Shown: piece after piece, positions 42,951 to 52,188 of the stretch
How the letters are laid out: each line of letters opens with the position of its first letter
How positions within the stretch are numbered: position 1 is the first letter of the stretch
NCBI RefSeq assembly: GCF_001881565.1
Contig: NZ_MPDJ01000002.1
Location: 124,001 to 188,000, forward strand
Reading direction: 5' to 3'
Length of the DNA: 64,000 nucleotides
From: Eisenbergiella tayi
Lineage (GTDB): Bacteria; Bacillota; Clostridia; Lachnospirales; Lachnospiraceae
Translations under genes and position numbers: made by a program
Notes under the pieces: model-generated
Told to the model about the DNA's origin: nothing
What the model saw: only the letters and a program-made list of their open reading frames with translations
Database searches by the model: none

Positions 42951-45019
42951 ACCGTATCCTCCTCCTTTTCTTCCTCTGACTGCCGGGAAAGGGACGATAA
43001 AATCGTCTTCATGGAATCATCATAAACACGCCACTGGTTTCTTCCTGCCTGTTTGCAGGCATATAACGCCTGGTCGGCACATATAAACAGTTCTTCATAC
43101 GTGACGCCGTTTTCCGGCGCCAGAGCAATCCCTATGCTCGCCGAAACCTCAAATCCCTCATAAGCGCCGGATACCATGTGAAAAATACGATCCGCCAGCT
43201 TTTGAATGCAGCCTTTGTATTCCACATACAGAAGGAATTCATCACCGCCTATGCGCGCCACGATATCCGAATTACGGACGCTTCTTTTCAATCGTCCCGC
43301 AAAAGCCTTCAGCATTTTATCCCCGTAAAAATGACCATAACTGTCATTCACATTTTTAAATGTATCCATGTCCAGGACCATCAGGGCCGCTTTTGTATTT
43401 CCCAAATCGGAAAGCCGCAGCGCGATCTCTTCATACGCACGGTTTCTGCTCAGCAGCTCGGTCAGGTCGTCATGCTGGGCCTGCACGATGAGCTTATCCA
43501 GCGTCTTCTGCTCTTCCTCATTATCCACAAATTTACCGATGATCTTCGTGGGAGGAGCCTCCTCATCCAATCCCCAGAGAGGACGCGCCACCGCTTTATA
43601 CCATCGCGGTTCCCCATGGAGCGTCAGGCGATAGCGACGGCTGACAATCGGATTCTGCGGCGTAGCCTTCTGCAGGCGTTCGCGAAGATCACAAAAGTCT
43701 TCCCCGGAAAAAATCCGGAGCAGGGAGGAATCACTCTGCGGATGCTGTATACTCTCGTTAACTCCTGCATGGGCAGCGCCCCATTCCGACAGGATGAGTG
43801 TATCGGAGCCATAATTATATTCAAACTGGATTTCTTTTGTCATGGAAGCATAAAACTGGTACTTGGTACGCTCCTGCTCCAGCAGATCCAACGTTCTGTC
43901 GGAAACGTTAATACTGTGGAGCGTGTCATGCACCAGCGTATGGATGGAATCATTGCTTATTTTCCCCGCCGAACGGATCTTTACCTCGCTTTCCAGATAA
44001 TCCCCCACTTCCTTCAGGCATTCAAGCAATAAAGGGTTAAAAGCGCCGCATTCCCCATTCAAAATCATTTCCATGGCACGTTTATGCGGATAGGCCGGCT
44101 TATACACACGCCTGGTGGTTAAAGCATCATAGACATCCGCCATGGCCACAACCTGTGCTGAAACAGGGATTTCTTCGCCCTTTAATCCGTCCGGATAGCC
44201 GCATCCGTCATATCGCTCGTGGTGCCACCGGCAAATTTCCCTCGCCACCTGAACCAGCTCTTCGTCCTGATAATATGTAAGACCTTCCAGCATCTGTGCG
44301 CCTACCGCACTGTGCGTTTTGATGATTTCGAACTCTTCTTTATCCAGTTTCCCCGGTTTATTCAGAATGTCTTCGGGAATTGAAATTTTTCCTATATCAT
44401 GCAGGCTGGAGGCATTGGTGATCAGGGCAATCCGGGCCGGGGTTAAATCATATTGGCCGCATACGCTGCTCAGCTGCCTGAGCAGTACTTCAGTAATCGT
44501 ACGGATATGGAGTACATGAAGGCCGCTCTCACCATTTCGGAATTCCACGATATGGCTGAGGATATCCACCATGACCATATTGCTTTTTTCTTTTTCATAT
44601 ATCTGCTCACTTACAATATTCTCCAAATGCTTTTGTTTGGCATGGAGCTTTACCGTATTCTCGATGCGATGCCGTATGGCCACCTTGTAAAACGGACGGT
44701 TGATATATTCCGAAGCGCCCAGGTGGTACGCATGCTCGATATAAGACGGTGCATTTTCCGATGAAACAATAATAACCGGAATGCTGTTTATCCAGCCATT
44801 CCGGTTCATGACAGCCAATACCTCGAAACCATCCGCCTTGGGCATCACAATGTCCAGTATAACCAGATTGATTTCAGAGCTGTGCTGTTTCAGACATTCC
44901 ACGACCTCTTCGCCGTTAGACGCTTCCAGAACCTCATAATCCGGGGACAAAATGTCAGACAGCATTGCCCGGTTGATTTCGGAATCATCTGCAATCAAAA
45001 TCTTTTCCTTCGTGTTCAT
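42947..45019 (-). CDS. Response regulator with HD-GYP phosphodiesterase and GGDEF cyclase domains
   Basis: A 690-residue cytosolic protein. The receiver domain (1 to about 120) has D11/D12 and phosphoacceptor D56 (LDIVMP); the usual switch Lys is Arg (NRPF). The HD-GYP domain (about 150-345) is complete: HDIGK (H207/D208), WHHERYDGCGYP (GYP 274-276) and ADVYDAL. A PAS-like segment spans about 380-500. The GGDEF domain has an intact GGDEF at 591-595, and RxxD at 582-585 matches the product-inhibition I-site. One protein can thus both make and degrade c-di-GMP under receiver control. It is joined by four-base overlaps to the Hpt gene upstream and the fusion lipoprotein downstream. Confidence 0.95.
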   Translation of the reverse strand: MNTKEKILIADDSEINRAMLSDILSPDYEVLEASNGEEVVECLKQHSSEINLVILDIVMPKADGFEVLAVMNRNGWINSIPVIIVSSENAPSYIEHAYHLGASEYINRPFYKVAIRHRIENTVKLHAKQKHLENIVSEQIYEKEKSNMVMVDILSHIVEFRNGESGLHVLHIRTITEVLLRQLSSVCGQYDLTPARIALITNASSLHDIGKISIPEDILNKPGKLDKEEFEIIKTHSAVGAQMLEGLTYYQDEELVQVAREICRWHHERYDGCGYPDGLKGEEIPVSAQVVAMADVYDALTTRRVYKPAYPHKRAMEMILNGECGAFNPLLLECLKEVGDYLESEVKIRSAGKISNDSIHTLVHDTLHSINVSDRTLDLLEQERTKYQFYASMTKEIQFEYNYGSDTLILSEWGAAHAGVNESIQHPQSDSSLLRIFSGEDFCDLRERLQKATPQNPIVSRRYRLTLHGEPRWYKAVARPLWGLDEEAPPTKIIGKFVDNEEEQKTLDKLIVQAQHDDLTELLSRNRAYEEIALRLSDLGNTKAALMVLDMDTFKNVNDSYGHFYGDKMLKAFAGRLKRSVRNSDIVARIGGDEFLLYVEYKGCIQKLADRIFHMVSGAYEGFEVSASIGIALAPENGVTYEELFICADQALYACKQAGRNQWRVYDDSMKTILSSLSRQSEEEKEEDTV

Positions 45020-45387
45020 TGGGCATTGCCTCCCGATAACACAGGCAATTGTGAAAAAACAGCCGCCATATTTTCGTATTCCTGTTTGAATTCCGAAAAT
45101 GCCGGCCCGATATTTATATTCTCCTCCCTGTCACGGAGGGTTTCTGTCAAAGCACCTGCCTTTTCAGCCAAAGGAGTAAGCCCCAGATTAAGAGCGATGC
45201 CCTTCAGTGTATGGGCGCCTCTGTAAGCACCTTCATAGTCGCAATGCTCCAAAGCCGTACAGATATCCGTGTAGTTGGAGTCCTTCAGCAGCATACTGAT
45301 CAGCCGCGGAAGTAATTTTTCATTGATCCGATAACTCATTTCCTCGTAATTTCCGCCCAATTCTCCATAAGCCTCCTGGATCGTCAT
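45016..45387 (-). CDS. Stand-alone Hpt phosphotransfer protein
   Basis: From the ATG at 45387 (MTIQEAYGELGGNYEEMSYRI, AAAGGAG upstream) the protein has 123 residues, all helical. The Hpt signature AHTLKGIALNLG carries the phosphorylatable His. Hpt proteins shuttle phosphate from the receiver of a hybrid kinase to that of a response regulator. Here both hybrid kinases and the receiver-HD-GYP-GGDEF protein are in the same operon, and the latter starts within the stop of this gene. It is the first gene behind the promoter at 45461-45433. Confidence 0.93.
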   Translation of the reverse strand: MTIQEAYGELGGNYEEMSYRINEKLLPRLISMLLKDSNYTDICTALEHCDYEGAYRGAHTLKGIALNLGLTPLAEKAGALTETLRDREENINIGPAFSEFKQEYENMAAVFSQLPVLSGGNAQ

Positions 45388-45432
45388 TGTCGTACTCCTT
45401 TCAAAGCAGATTCTTGGATCCTTACCCAAATA

Positions 45433-45461
45433 ATTATAGAGTATGGACTTTACTTTTGCAA
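45433..45461 (-). promoter_or_regulatory. Promoter of the c-di-GMP phosphorelay operon
   Basis: On the minus strand TTGCAA (45461-45456), a 17-base spacer and TATAAT (45438-45433) lie about 45 bases upstream of the Hpt start. The 285-base divergent region upstream also serves the Cache-GGDEF gene on the other strand. Confidence 0.75.
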
Positions 45462-45715
45462 CAGAAATGTTAAAATGATTGTCATGCCCCTTTACTTTCC
45501 ATATTTTTCGGCATCACAGGCTGCTCAAAAAAATTATTGGACTAATCAACAGTAACGTTGTAATATATAAACACGTAACACATATGTACTGTATATAAAT
45601 TATACGCAAACTCAATAAAGGGTGTTTCGTTTTCGAATTTCTTCCGACACTTCGGTTCGGGCAGGCTTTCAGCGGTAATTTCCTTTCAATCCAGGTTCCT
45701 TAAAGGTGAAAAGCT

Positions 45716-47290
45716 ATGAAAAACAGAGTTAAAAAACAAGCTGTAAAAAGTGCAGAAGCACTGTCCTATTCAAAAGTACGCAGAGCTTTTATTGTCTGCC
45801 TTTTTCTGGGCATTTTGTGTTTTTTGCTTCAAAACGCATTTCTTGCCTATACGAATATGAAGCAAACCGTAAAGACCATACAGCAGAGTGTTTCTGCCCA
45901 GATTTCGGAAAAAGTAAATGAATCTCTGAAGCTTCTGGAATCCCTTGCGTCACTTGATCTTTTTTATGAACCGGACACTCCCTGGGAAGAAAAAGTTGCG
46001 GTGCTGGATAAAATAAATGAATTTTATGGATATATGTTTATTTGTTTTGTCGATCAGGATATCGTTGTATATACCCTGGGCGAGGAACCGGCAAGCCTGG
46101 CAAGCCGTGAACATATGCAAAAGGTTTACGCTTCCAAGCAGCCCTATGTTACAGACAGCTTCGTAGCAGGCGCCGACGGCAAAACCCTGAATTATACCGT
46201 CATCGTCCCGCTGCTCAAAGACGGCGTCATGACGGGCAGCCTGTTTGCCACAATCGTTTTGGATGATATTTCCGGTCTTTTAAACGAAATTACATCCACC
46301 ACAAAAGCAGAAGCGGTTTTGATCAGTTCAAAAGGGCTGGTCATGTGTTCCACAAACAATTTGACCTATGGCACATCTATCCTTGACATCCTGAGCAATT
46401 ACAAGCTGCTGCATACGACTGCCAATCAGTTAGAGGAACAGATGCTGAACAGACATTTTGGTTCATTCCAAAGCTATAACGGTTTCGGACTTATCTATAC
46501 GGAATACGGCCCGGTGGAGAATTCCAACTGGGATATTCTGGTAACCGTCAATTTCTGGCCGGTATTCCTTTCCATGCTGCCATCCGCAGGTTTTGCTGTT
46601 TTGGGAATGCTTTTGATCATGGCGGCACTGTATTATTTCGTAAACCGCCATGCCAGACTGCAGTCCCAAACCATAGAGAACATGGTCAAATCTGTTCAGC
46701 AGATTAAAAGAAAGGTCTATCAGGGCAATGACCCTTCAGAACAAATTGATTATGAAAATATTATCCAGCTGTCCAGCAAGGGATTAAATGATGACCTGAC
46801 AGGAACCTTCACCCGGGTTATTTTCCTCGATCGGGCGGAAGCGATGCTGAAGGATAAACAGGATGAACAGATATTGGCTCTCTGTTTTATTGATCTGGAT
46901 AATCTGAAAACACTAAACGATACGAACGGCCACTCGGCCGGTGACATGGCCCTGAAAAAAATAGGCAGCATTGTGCGGGAATACGGTGTGAAATATGACG
47001 GGATTGCTGGACGTTACGGCGGCGATGAATTCATTTTGATTTTACGGGATATCGATAACCATGATGAGTTGAATACCGTCCTCAAAGAGTTGGTTGACAG
47101 ATTGAAATTTATTATATACTGCGAAGATAAGGAGATTGAAATCCATTGCAGTATCGGCGCCAGCATATGGCATAAGGGGCTTACCCTGGAGACGCTGATT
47201 TCCAATGCGGACAAGGCCCTGTACAATGTAAAATGTCACGGAAAGGCTAATTATTCACTTTTTTTGAATGGTGGGCACGATGAAATATAA
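45716..47290 (+). CDS. Membrane Cache-GGDEF diguanylate cyclase
   Basis: A 524-residue protein with a helix at about 24-44, an extracellular double-Cache domain (50-280), a second helix at about 287-309 and a GGDEF domain (about 355-520). The active-site loop is intact (GRYGGDEF, GGDEF at 435-439), and the metal/GTP site FIDLDNLKTLNDTNGH is present. No RxxD I-site is seen at the usual position. It should synthesise c-di-GMP in response to an extracellular ligand. Its sensor domain is paralogous to the stand-alone Cache protein at 33839-34741. It is divergent from the phosphorelay operon and overlaps the next gene by 11 bases. Confidence 0.94.
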   Translation: MKNRVKKQAVKSAEALSYSKVRRAFIVCLFLGILCFLLQNAFLAYTNMKQTVKTIQQSVSAQISEKVNESLKLLESLASLDLFYEPDTPWEEKVAVLDKINEFYGYMFICFVDQDIVVYTLGEEPASLASREHMQKVYASKQPYVTDSFVAGADGKTLNYTVIVPLLKDGVMTGSLFATIVLDDISGLLNEITSTTKAEAVLISSKGLVMCSTNNLTYGTSILDILSNYKLLHTTANQLEEQMLNRHFGSFQSYNGFGLIYTEYGPVENSNWDILVTVNFWPVFLSMLPSAGFAVLGMLLIMAALYYFVNRHARLQSQTIENMVKSVQQIKRKVYQGNDPSEQIDYENIIQLSSKGLNDDLTGTFTRVIFLDRAEAMLKDKQDEQILALCFIDLDNLKTLNDTNGHSAGDMALKKIGSIVREYGVKYDGIAGRYGGDEFILILRDIDNHDELNTVLKELVDRLKFIIYCEDKEIEIHCSIGASIWHKGLTLETLISNADKALYNVKCHGKANYSLFLNGGHDEI

Positions 47291-48581
47291 GATAAAGCAG
47301 GGCATGATTTTCGGTATACTGTTTCTTATCCTGACAGGCGCAATACTTATTCTGGCTGAAGCCTTTAAAAACGCCATTACCGCCGAGCGTATGGCGGCGG
47401 CCCGGACGGTAGAAGCAGGCTTTAACAGAGGCCTTGATGAAACCTTCGGGAACTTAAACCATGCGGTGAAATTATCCTATTCCATTGATTTCGAGGATAC
47501 CGGCAGCCTGACGCTTTTTCATAAAAAGGTGCAGGAGCTTATGGAGGAAAATGAACATATTTCCTATGTTGCCTACTTTAAAGAAGATACGCTGGATTAC
47601 ATTTATCCGGCAGATAAATTCCGTTCTTTAATCGGGAAAAACATGGCTGATTTTACATACAGCATCACTTTGGCAAAAGTCGTTAAAACGCCTGTTGTGG
47701 AAGGTCCCGCAAATCTGCTCGACGAAAACGGCGATGTATTCCTTTTTATGCAGCCGCTCTATAACGGCACATATTTTATTGGGGAAATTGTAGTTGCCAT
47801 GGACAGCGGCTATGTACTCTCCTCTTTGGGCCTGGATGAATTAGAGAATGGCAATTATGACTATGAGCTCTGGCGTGTGGATTTTCTCGGACACAGCAAG
47901 ACAGTCATAGCCACTTCAGATACCACGGTAGATTATTCCGACGCTGTCAAACATGAATTCAGCCTTCCCGCCACATGGAATATCAGTATTTTACCAAAGG
48001 GCGGCTGGATTACATCCTCCGAAGATGTTTTTATTAATACCGTATTCCTTTCCCTTGGACTCGTCCTGCTGGGTATATTGATTTTACTGTATCGTATCCT
48101 CCGGCTGCAGAAGAAATTACAGATTGCCAAATATACAAATGCAGACAGCGGGCTCTTTACCATGGAAGGCTTTCTGCTCTTTACGAATAACCGCTTAACT
48201 AAAAATCCCGATTCCCATCTGTGCATCCTGGAGCTGCAGCTGGGAAATTTCCGCAGGTTTACAAAAAATATGGATCGGGAGGAACTCGTAACGTATTTAA
48301 TGCAGTTAAGGCAGAATATAACGGATTGCTTCCCTGATGACACAGTCGCGGCAAGAATCAATGACGATAGTTTTATTCTCGCAATTTTTATGGACGGCCA
48401 GCAATTGGAACGATCCATTGAAGATTTTATCCTGCAGTTATATTGGAAAAGGAAAATTGATGATCAGAAAATCTTTATCACCCCGCGTTACCGCACGGTT
48501 ACATACCCGAAAGACGGCAGGGATGCGCTTTCCCTTGTAAAAGCGGTAATCAGGCAGTTTGAAACAAAGCCTGAAAAATAA
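47280..48581 (+). CDS. Membrane sensor with degenerate GGDEF-like domain
   Basis: The ATG at 47280 (MKYKIKQGMIFGILFLIL) is preferred; a 47268 ATG would add four residues. GGTGG lies just ahead. The 433-residue protein has helices at about 9-29 and 240-262 enclosing an extracellular sensor region, then a cytoplasmic domain with the outline of a GGDEF domain (CILELQLGNFRRF, ARINDDSFILAIF, ITPRYRTVTYPKDGRDALSLVKAVIRQF). The GGDEF signature is replaced by NDDSF, so it should be catalytically inactive, perhaps a regulator of the cyclase. The 11-base overlap with the upstream cyclase gene suggests coupled translation. Confidence 0.85.
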   Translation: MKYKIKQGMIFGILFLILTGAILILAEAFKNAITAERMAAARTVEAGFNRGLDETFGNLNHAVKLSYSIDFEDTGSLTLFHKKVQELMEENEHISYVAYFKEDTLDYIYPADKFRSLIGKNMADFTYSITLAKVVKTPVVEGPANLLDENGDVFLFMQPLYNGTYFIGEIVVAMDSGYVLSSLGLDELENGNYDYELWRVDFLGHSKTVIATSDTTVDYSDAVKHEFSLPATWNISILPKGGWITSSEDVFINTVFLSLGLVLLGILILLYRILRLQKKLQIAKYTNADSGLFTMEGFLLFTNNRLTKNPDSHLCILELQLGNFRRFTKNMDREELVTYLMQLRQNITDCFPDDTVAARINDDSFILAIFMDGQQLERSIEDFILQLYWKRKIDDQKIFITPRYRTVTYPKDGRDALSLVKAVIRQFETKPEK

Positions 48582-48594
48582 AGTACCAGAAAAA

Positions 48595-48624
48595 GGCATA
48601 AGTGATTTTCCAGTCACTTATGCC
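48595..48624. terminator. Bidirectional terminator between convergent genes
   Basis: Perfect 11-bp arms GGCATAAGTGA (48595-48605) and TCACTTATGCC (48614-48624) with an 8-base loop, between the convergent stops at 48581 and 48635. A-rich sequence on the left gives a T-run on the minus strand. Confidence 0.8.
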
Positions 48625-48634
48625 CTTCCTCTAT

Positions 48635-50131
48635 CTATTCCTCTGTCTCCGCTTCAGCCTCTTCCCGGTAATACAGCCGTACGGCAGATACATTCCGGCG
48701 GAAAGTATGGAAATTGCCCCATGCCGTCGGGCCTGCTTCAAAGAATTCCCGTGCCGCGTCCATCACTGCTGGTAAATCCCAAGCGATGAAATCCAGATAG
48801 CCGCAGTACAGGCCGCTGGCTCCGCCCAGGAAGGTGACCGCGTCCTCTCCCGCTTTTTCCAGCACCGCTTCTTCCAGGGCATCCCGGAAATCCAGCATAT
48901 TTTTCGCCCGCTCTTCGCCTGTAAAGTCATCTGTAGGATAGCAGAAAAAGCCGGGCACCGCGCCGTCCTTATGAAAAGCATCCATCACACTGCTTTCATT
49001 GTTCAGGTACTCATTCAGAAGCGGGATACAGCGGGTAGCCCCGGCAAACACATCCAGCCGCCAGTCTGATTCCGGATCATCACTGGGCTCCAGTTCATAG
49101 GCGGAGTAGCAGTTTTCCAGATAACTGTCCGCATCTTTGTAAACAGTTATCCCCATATTTTCCATTTCCCCGGGTAAATCTGTCAGTATTATGGATTGTT
49201 CTTCCTTAGGCTCCTTCAAAACTTCAAAACCATAAATATGGGCGATTGCGGGGATTTCACCCAGAACCTGATCGGTAAGGGTATACAGCATCCACCATGC
49301 CATCTCCTCTTTCTCTTTAAGCAGCGGAAGCAGCTTTTCACAATATAGGGCCAGGCTGACATTCTGCTCGTCCTTCTTTTCCGCCCATACCTGTACCTCA
49401 TCATCCGATACTTCCCATCCGTCACGGTGCAGGCCGAAGCCATGGCCGGGCTGACGTCCTACCCAGATATTCCAGTATTCCAAAACAGGCTCCGGCACAT
49501 GACGCCGGAAATAAACCAGTTCAAACAGCCTGGCCCTATCTCCCTCCGGGGTTAGGATTAACTCATATTTTGTCCCGTTAAAGCCCAGTTCAAAAGCGAT
49601 ATCCTTAAAAGCAAGATGCAGGATGTCACCGCATTTTTTGAGAATCCGGTTTCCTCCCTGCTCCTGATCCTTCTGATCCATCAGGCTGCGCAGCTCTGCC
49701 TCTTCCTTTACAAAGGCGGCCCAGGCCTCCTCCGTCCTTTCCCGAAAGCTTTTGTCAAAATGGGGACAGGCCAGGCAGCTGCGGCATGCCTTAATCATCT
49801 CCATAGTATCCTCGTCACCGGGCCTGGCTTCCAGTGCATTCTCAAAATAATGCAGGGCCAGCCCCTCCTGATCCAGGTAATAATAAGCGTAGGCTATCCG
49901 GAAATTCCAGCAGTGATCTCCCTCAAAATATTCCTCATAAGGTTTTAGCAGACTGACGGACTTTTCAAAATATTCCTTGTCCCCCACATCGGCCGCATTA
50001 TTATAAGCACGGGCCAGTTCACTGGCAAGCTCCGGGGTAAGTTCCGATTCCGGGATAGCTTCAATCGCGTCTATAATCTTCTGGTATTCATCATTTTCGT
50101 TCCAAATCCGGCATTGTTCCAATAAATCCAT
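48635..50131 (-). CDS. TPR-containing cytosolic protein of unknown function
   Basis: A 498-residue, strongly acidic protein. The N-terminal 120 residues contain tetratricopeptide-like repeats (LASELARAYNNAADVGDKEYFEKSVSLLKPY, then WNFRIAYAYYYLDQEGLALHYFENALEARPGDED). A CxxCxxC-like stretch (CRSCLACPHF) follows near residue 115-122. The rest is a conserved-looking region rich in Trp and Tyr (EYWNIWVGRQPGHGFGLHRDGWEVSDDEVQVWAEKKDEQNVSLALYCEKLLPLL) that I do not recognise. The start has AGGAGG. It stands alone and may be a scaffold or immunity-type protein, but no function can be given. Confidence 0.82.
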   Translation of the reverse strand: MDLLEQCRIWNENDEYQKIIDAIEAIPESELTPELASELARAYNNAADVGDKEYFEKSVSLLKPYEEYFEGDHCWNFRIAYAYYYLDQEGLALHYFENALEARPGDEDTMEMIKACRSCLACPHFDKSFRERTEEAWAAFVKEEAELRSLMDQKDQEQGGNRILKKCGDILHLAFKDIAFELGFNGTKYELILTPEGDRARLFELVYFRRHVPEPVLEYWNIWVGRQPGHGFGLHRDGWEVSDDEVQVWAEKKDEQNVSLALYCEKLLPLLKEKEEMAWWMLYTLTDQVLGEIPAIAHIYGFEVLKEPKEEQSIILTDLPGEMENMGITVYKDADSYLENCYSAYELEPSDDPESDWRLDVFAGATRCIPLLNEYLNNESSVMDAFHKDGAVPGFFCYPTDDFTGEERAKNMLDFRDALEEAVLEKAGEDAVTFLGGASGLYCGYLDFIAWDLPAVMDAAREFFEAGPTAWGNFHTFRRNVSAVRLYYREEAEAETEE

Positions 50132-50320
50132 ATGGATTTCCTCCTTACATTTTCAGGCTCCGGCCTCTCGTCAAATCGAAGTGTACAATCTTGTAAAACT
50201 ATCTTCTCACATTTGCTTGCCATGAGTCAACCTCTTTCATGGAGGATCCGCATACTTCTGCCGCATGCTCCGCAGTAAATCGTCATCACTAATTTACCGG
50301 TATGCCGTTCAGCGCATTCA

Positions 50321-50875
50321 TCAATTTTTCCGAAAAGTAATCACCGCACCGCCGCTTCCCAATGCTGCCGAAAGTCCTTCCGGATTTTCCACCCTTCCGA
50401 GACTTGTATAGCTGTAACCGGTTGAAAAGCTGTCATAAAACAGCACAAGACAATTCGCTCCATAAAGCATAAAATCCCCGTTCCGTATGTCTCCCACAGG
50501 TTCCGCCATTGCCGGTAAATCGCTGTCCAGATAAAAATATTTCTCATTTCCATTCAGCTCACTCATATCTAATGTAAGCGGAAGCATCTCCGCAAAAGCG
50601 GCCGCAGCATCGTTATCATAGAGGATTATCGTAAAGCTTTCGTTTCCTATCTGCACATTTACTCTGTCTGTATTCCTTATATCCGTTTCCTCTCTGTCCC
50701 GGTTTTCATTCAGCGCTGTCGATTTTACCGATTCAGCTGCTGTACTTCGGGCCTCGTCCATAACCAGAACTTCGTCCGCGCTGACATCCGCAGCGCCACT
50801 TCCCGTCGCGGAAGAGGTACTGCAGGCAGACAAAAACAGGAGAAACGCGCACACAACTGCTATCACTTTTCTCAT
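50321..50875 (-). CDS. Cyclophilin-like-fold lipoprotein
   Basis: A 184-residue protein with lipobox FLSAC (Cys18) and a long Ser/Ala/Glu/Asp linker to about residue 70. The C-terminal domain VNVQIGNESFTIILYDNDAAAAFAEMLPLTLDMSELNGNEKYFYL, with later GDFMLYGANCLVLFYDSFSTGYSYTSLGRV, matches the cyclophilin-like fold (Cyclophil_like) family common in Firmicutes and Bacteroidetes. No peptidyl-prolyl isomerase active site is evident, and family function is unclear. It follows the MalY-type gene by 34 bases on the same strand. Confidence 0.88.
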   Translation of the reverse strand: MRKVIAVVCAFLLFLSACSTSSATGSGAADVSADEVLVMDEARSTAAESVKSTALNENRDREETDIRNTDRVNVQIGNESFTIILYDNDAAAAFAEMLPLTLDMSELNGNEKYFYLDSDLPAMAEPVGDIRNGDFMLYGANCLVLFYDSFSTGYSYTSLGRVENPEGLSAALGSGGAVITFRKN

Positions 50876-50909
50876 CCTATTTCCCGTTTCTTTCCGTATA
50901 TACGCTTTA

Positions 50910-52091
50910 TCAGCATTGTTTTACAGCCCAGTTCTCATACGCTGCCACACCTTTTTTCAGCCGGTTAAGCCCCTCAGTGAGCCGTTCCCTGGGACAGGCA
51001 AGATTCATGCGCAGGAATCGTATTCCGTTTCCTCTGTATGAAATTCCGGCAGAAAGATAAAGCCCCGTCTCCCGGCGCAGAAACTGTCCCAGTTCCGCCG
51101 CATCTCCCAGCACTCCCGTACAGTCCAGCCACAGCAGGTAGGTTGCCTTTGAATCCACCGGTTTTACCTGCGGCAGTTCCTTCTGTAAAAAGGCTGCTGC
51201 GTACCTTCTGTTTTCAGCCAGATATTCCCGCAGGGCATCCAGCCATTCCTCCCCTTCTCCAAAGGCGGCAGCCACACTGTCCACGGCAAAGGAATTCGGT
51301 TCCGCAATCTCATCCGCATTTAACCCCCGGAGCATAATATTCCGGATCCTCTCATCCGGTATTACCACAGCGGCCGTCTGAAGTCCCGCCATATTAAAGG
51401 CTTTCGTCGCGGAAATGCAGGTAATGCTGCTGTCCCGGCAGCTTTCGGAGACAGCGGCAAAGGGGGCATAATCGCTGCCGGGTACCGTCAGGTCACAATG
51501 GATTTCATCCGCCAGCACTGTCACGTGATATCTGCGGCAGAGTTCACCGATACGCTCCAAATCCTGCCTGCTCCATATATTCCCCGTAGGGTTATGCGGA
51601 TTGCAGAGTATCATCAAGGTCGTGAAAGGATCCGCCAGCTTCTGTTCCAGATCGGCAAAATTAATGCTGTATTCTCCTCCTTCATATTTCAGCCTGTTTT
51701 CCAGTACATGGCGGCCATGATTTTCGATGGAATGGAAAAAAATATCGTAAACCGGCGTCTGTAACACCACGTTATCCCCAACATTCGTCATCCGTTTTAC
51801 GGCACAGGTCACCGCGGGGACAACGCCGGTACAGAAAATAAGCCATTCCTTCTGCATCCGGAAGCCATGCCTCTTGTTCCACCAGCTTATAATCGACTGA
51901 TACCATTCCTCCGTCACTATGGAATAGCCAAATATACCGCTCTGTAATTTATGCCGAAGCGCATCCAGCACAGCCGGAGCCGTCTGAAAATCCATGTCGG
52001 CCACCCACATGGGAAGCTCTGCCTCTGCAGCATCCCATTTCAGGGAGCCTGTATTTCTTCGGTCAGTAATCCGGTCAAAATCAAACTGCAT
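50910..52091 (-). CDS. MalY/PatB-family PLP-dependent C-S lyase/aminotransferase
   Basis: The ATG at 52091 (MQFDFDRITDRRNTGSLKWD) has AAGGAGGG upstream, giving 393 residues. It is a fold-type I PLP enzyme. LPMWVADMDFQTAPAV is the MalY/PatB N-terminal signature, CNPHNPTGNIW and LADEIHCDL carry the Asp (D195) that contacts the pyridine ring, and ISATKAFNMAGLQ holds the PLP Lys230. Family members cleave cystathionine or other S-conjugates to thiol, pyruvate and ammonia. The reaction here is inferred from family. It lies between the DUF3737 gene and the cyclophilin-fold lipoprotein gene, all on one strand. Confidence 0.92.
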   Translation of the reverse strand: MQFDFDRITDRRNTGSLKWDAAEAELPMWVADMDFQTAPAVLDALRHKLQSGIFGYSIVTEEWYQSIISWWNKRHGFRMQKEWLIFCTGVVPAVTCAVKRMTNVGDNVVLQTPVYDIFFHSIENHGRHVLENRLKYEGGEYSINFADLEQKLADPFTTLMILCNPHNPTGNIWSRQDLERIGELCRRYHVTVLADEIHCDLTVPGSDYAPFAAVSESCRDSSITCISATKAFNMAGLQTAAVVIPDERIRNIMLRGLNADEIAEPNSFAVDSVAAAFGEGEEWLDALREYLAENRRYAAAFLQKELPQVKPVDSKATYLLWLDCTGVLGDAAELGQFLRRETGLYLSAGISYRGNGIRFLRMNLACPRERLTEGLNRLKKGVAAYENWAVKQC

Positions 52092-52188
52092 CTCTATCCC
52101 TCCTTTTCTGTTTTTTCGTTCATAACTTCTTTTAGTATGAATAAACATCCGCCGCTTCATACATAGAACAGAAGCCCCGGCATGACGA

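Noticed and set aside
43178..44032. A 284-codon plus-strand open frame opposite the HD-GYP regulator
   Set aside because: No ribosome-binding site and fully covered by the motif-rich minus-strand gene.
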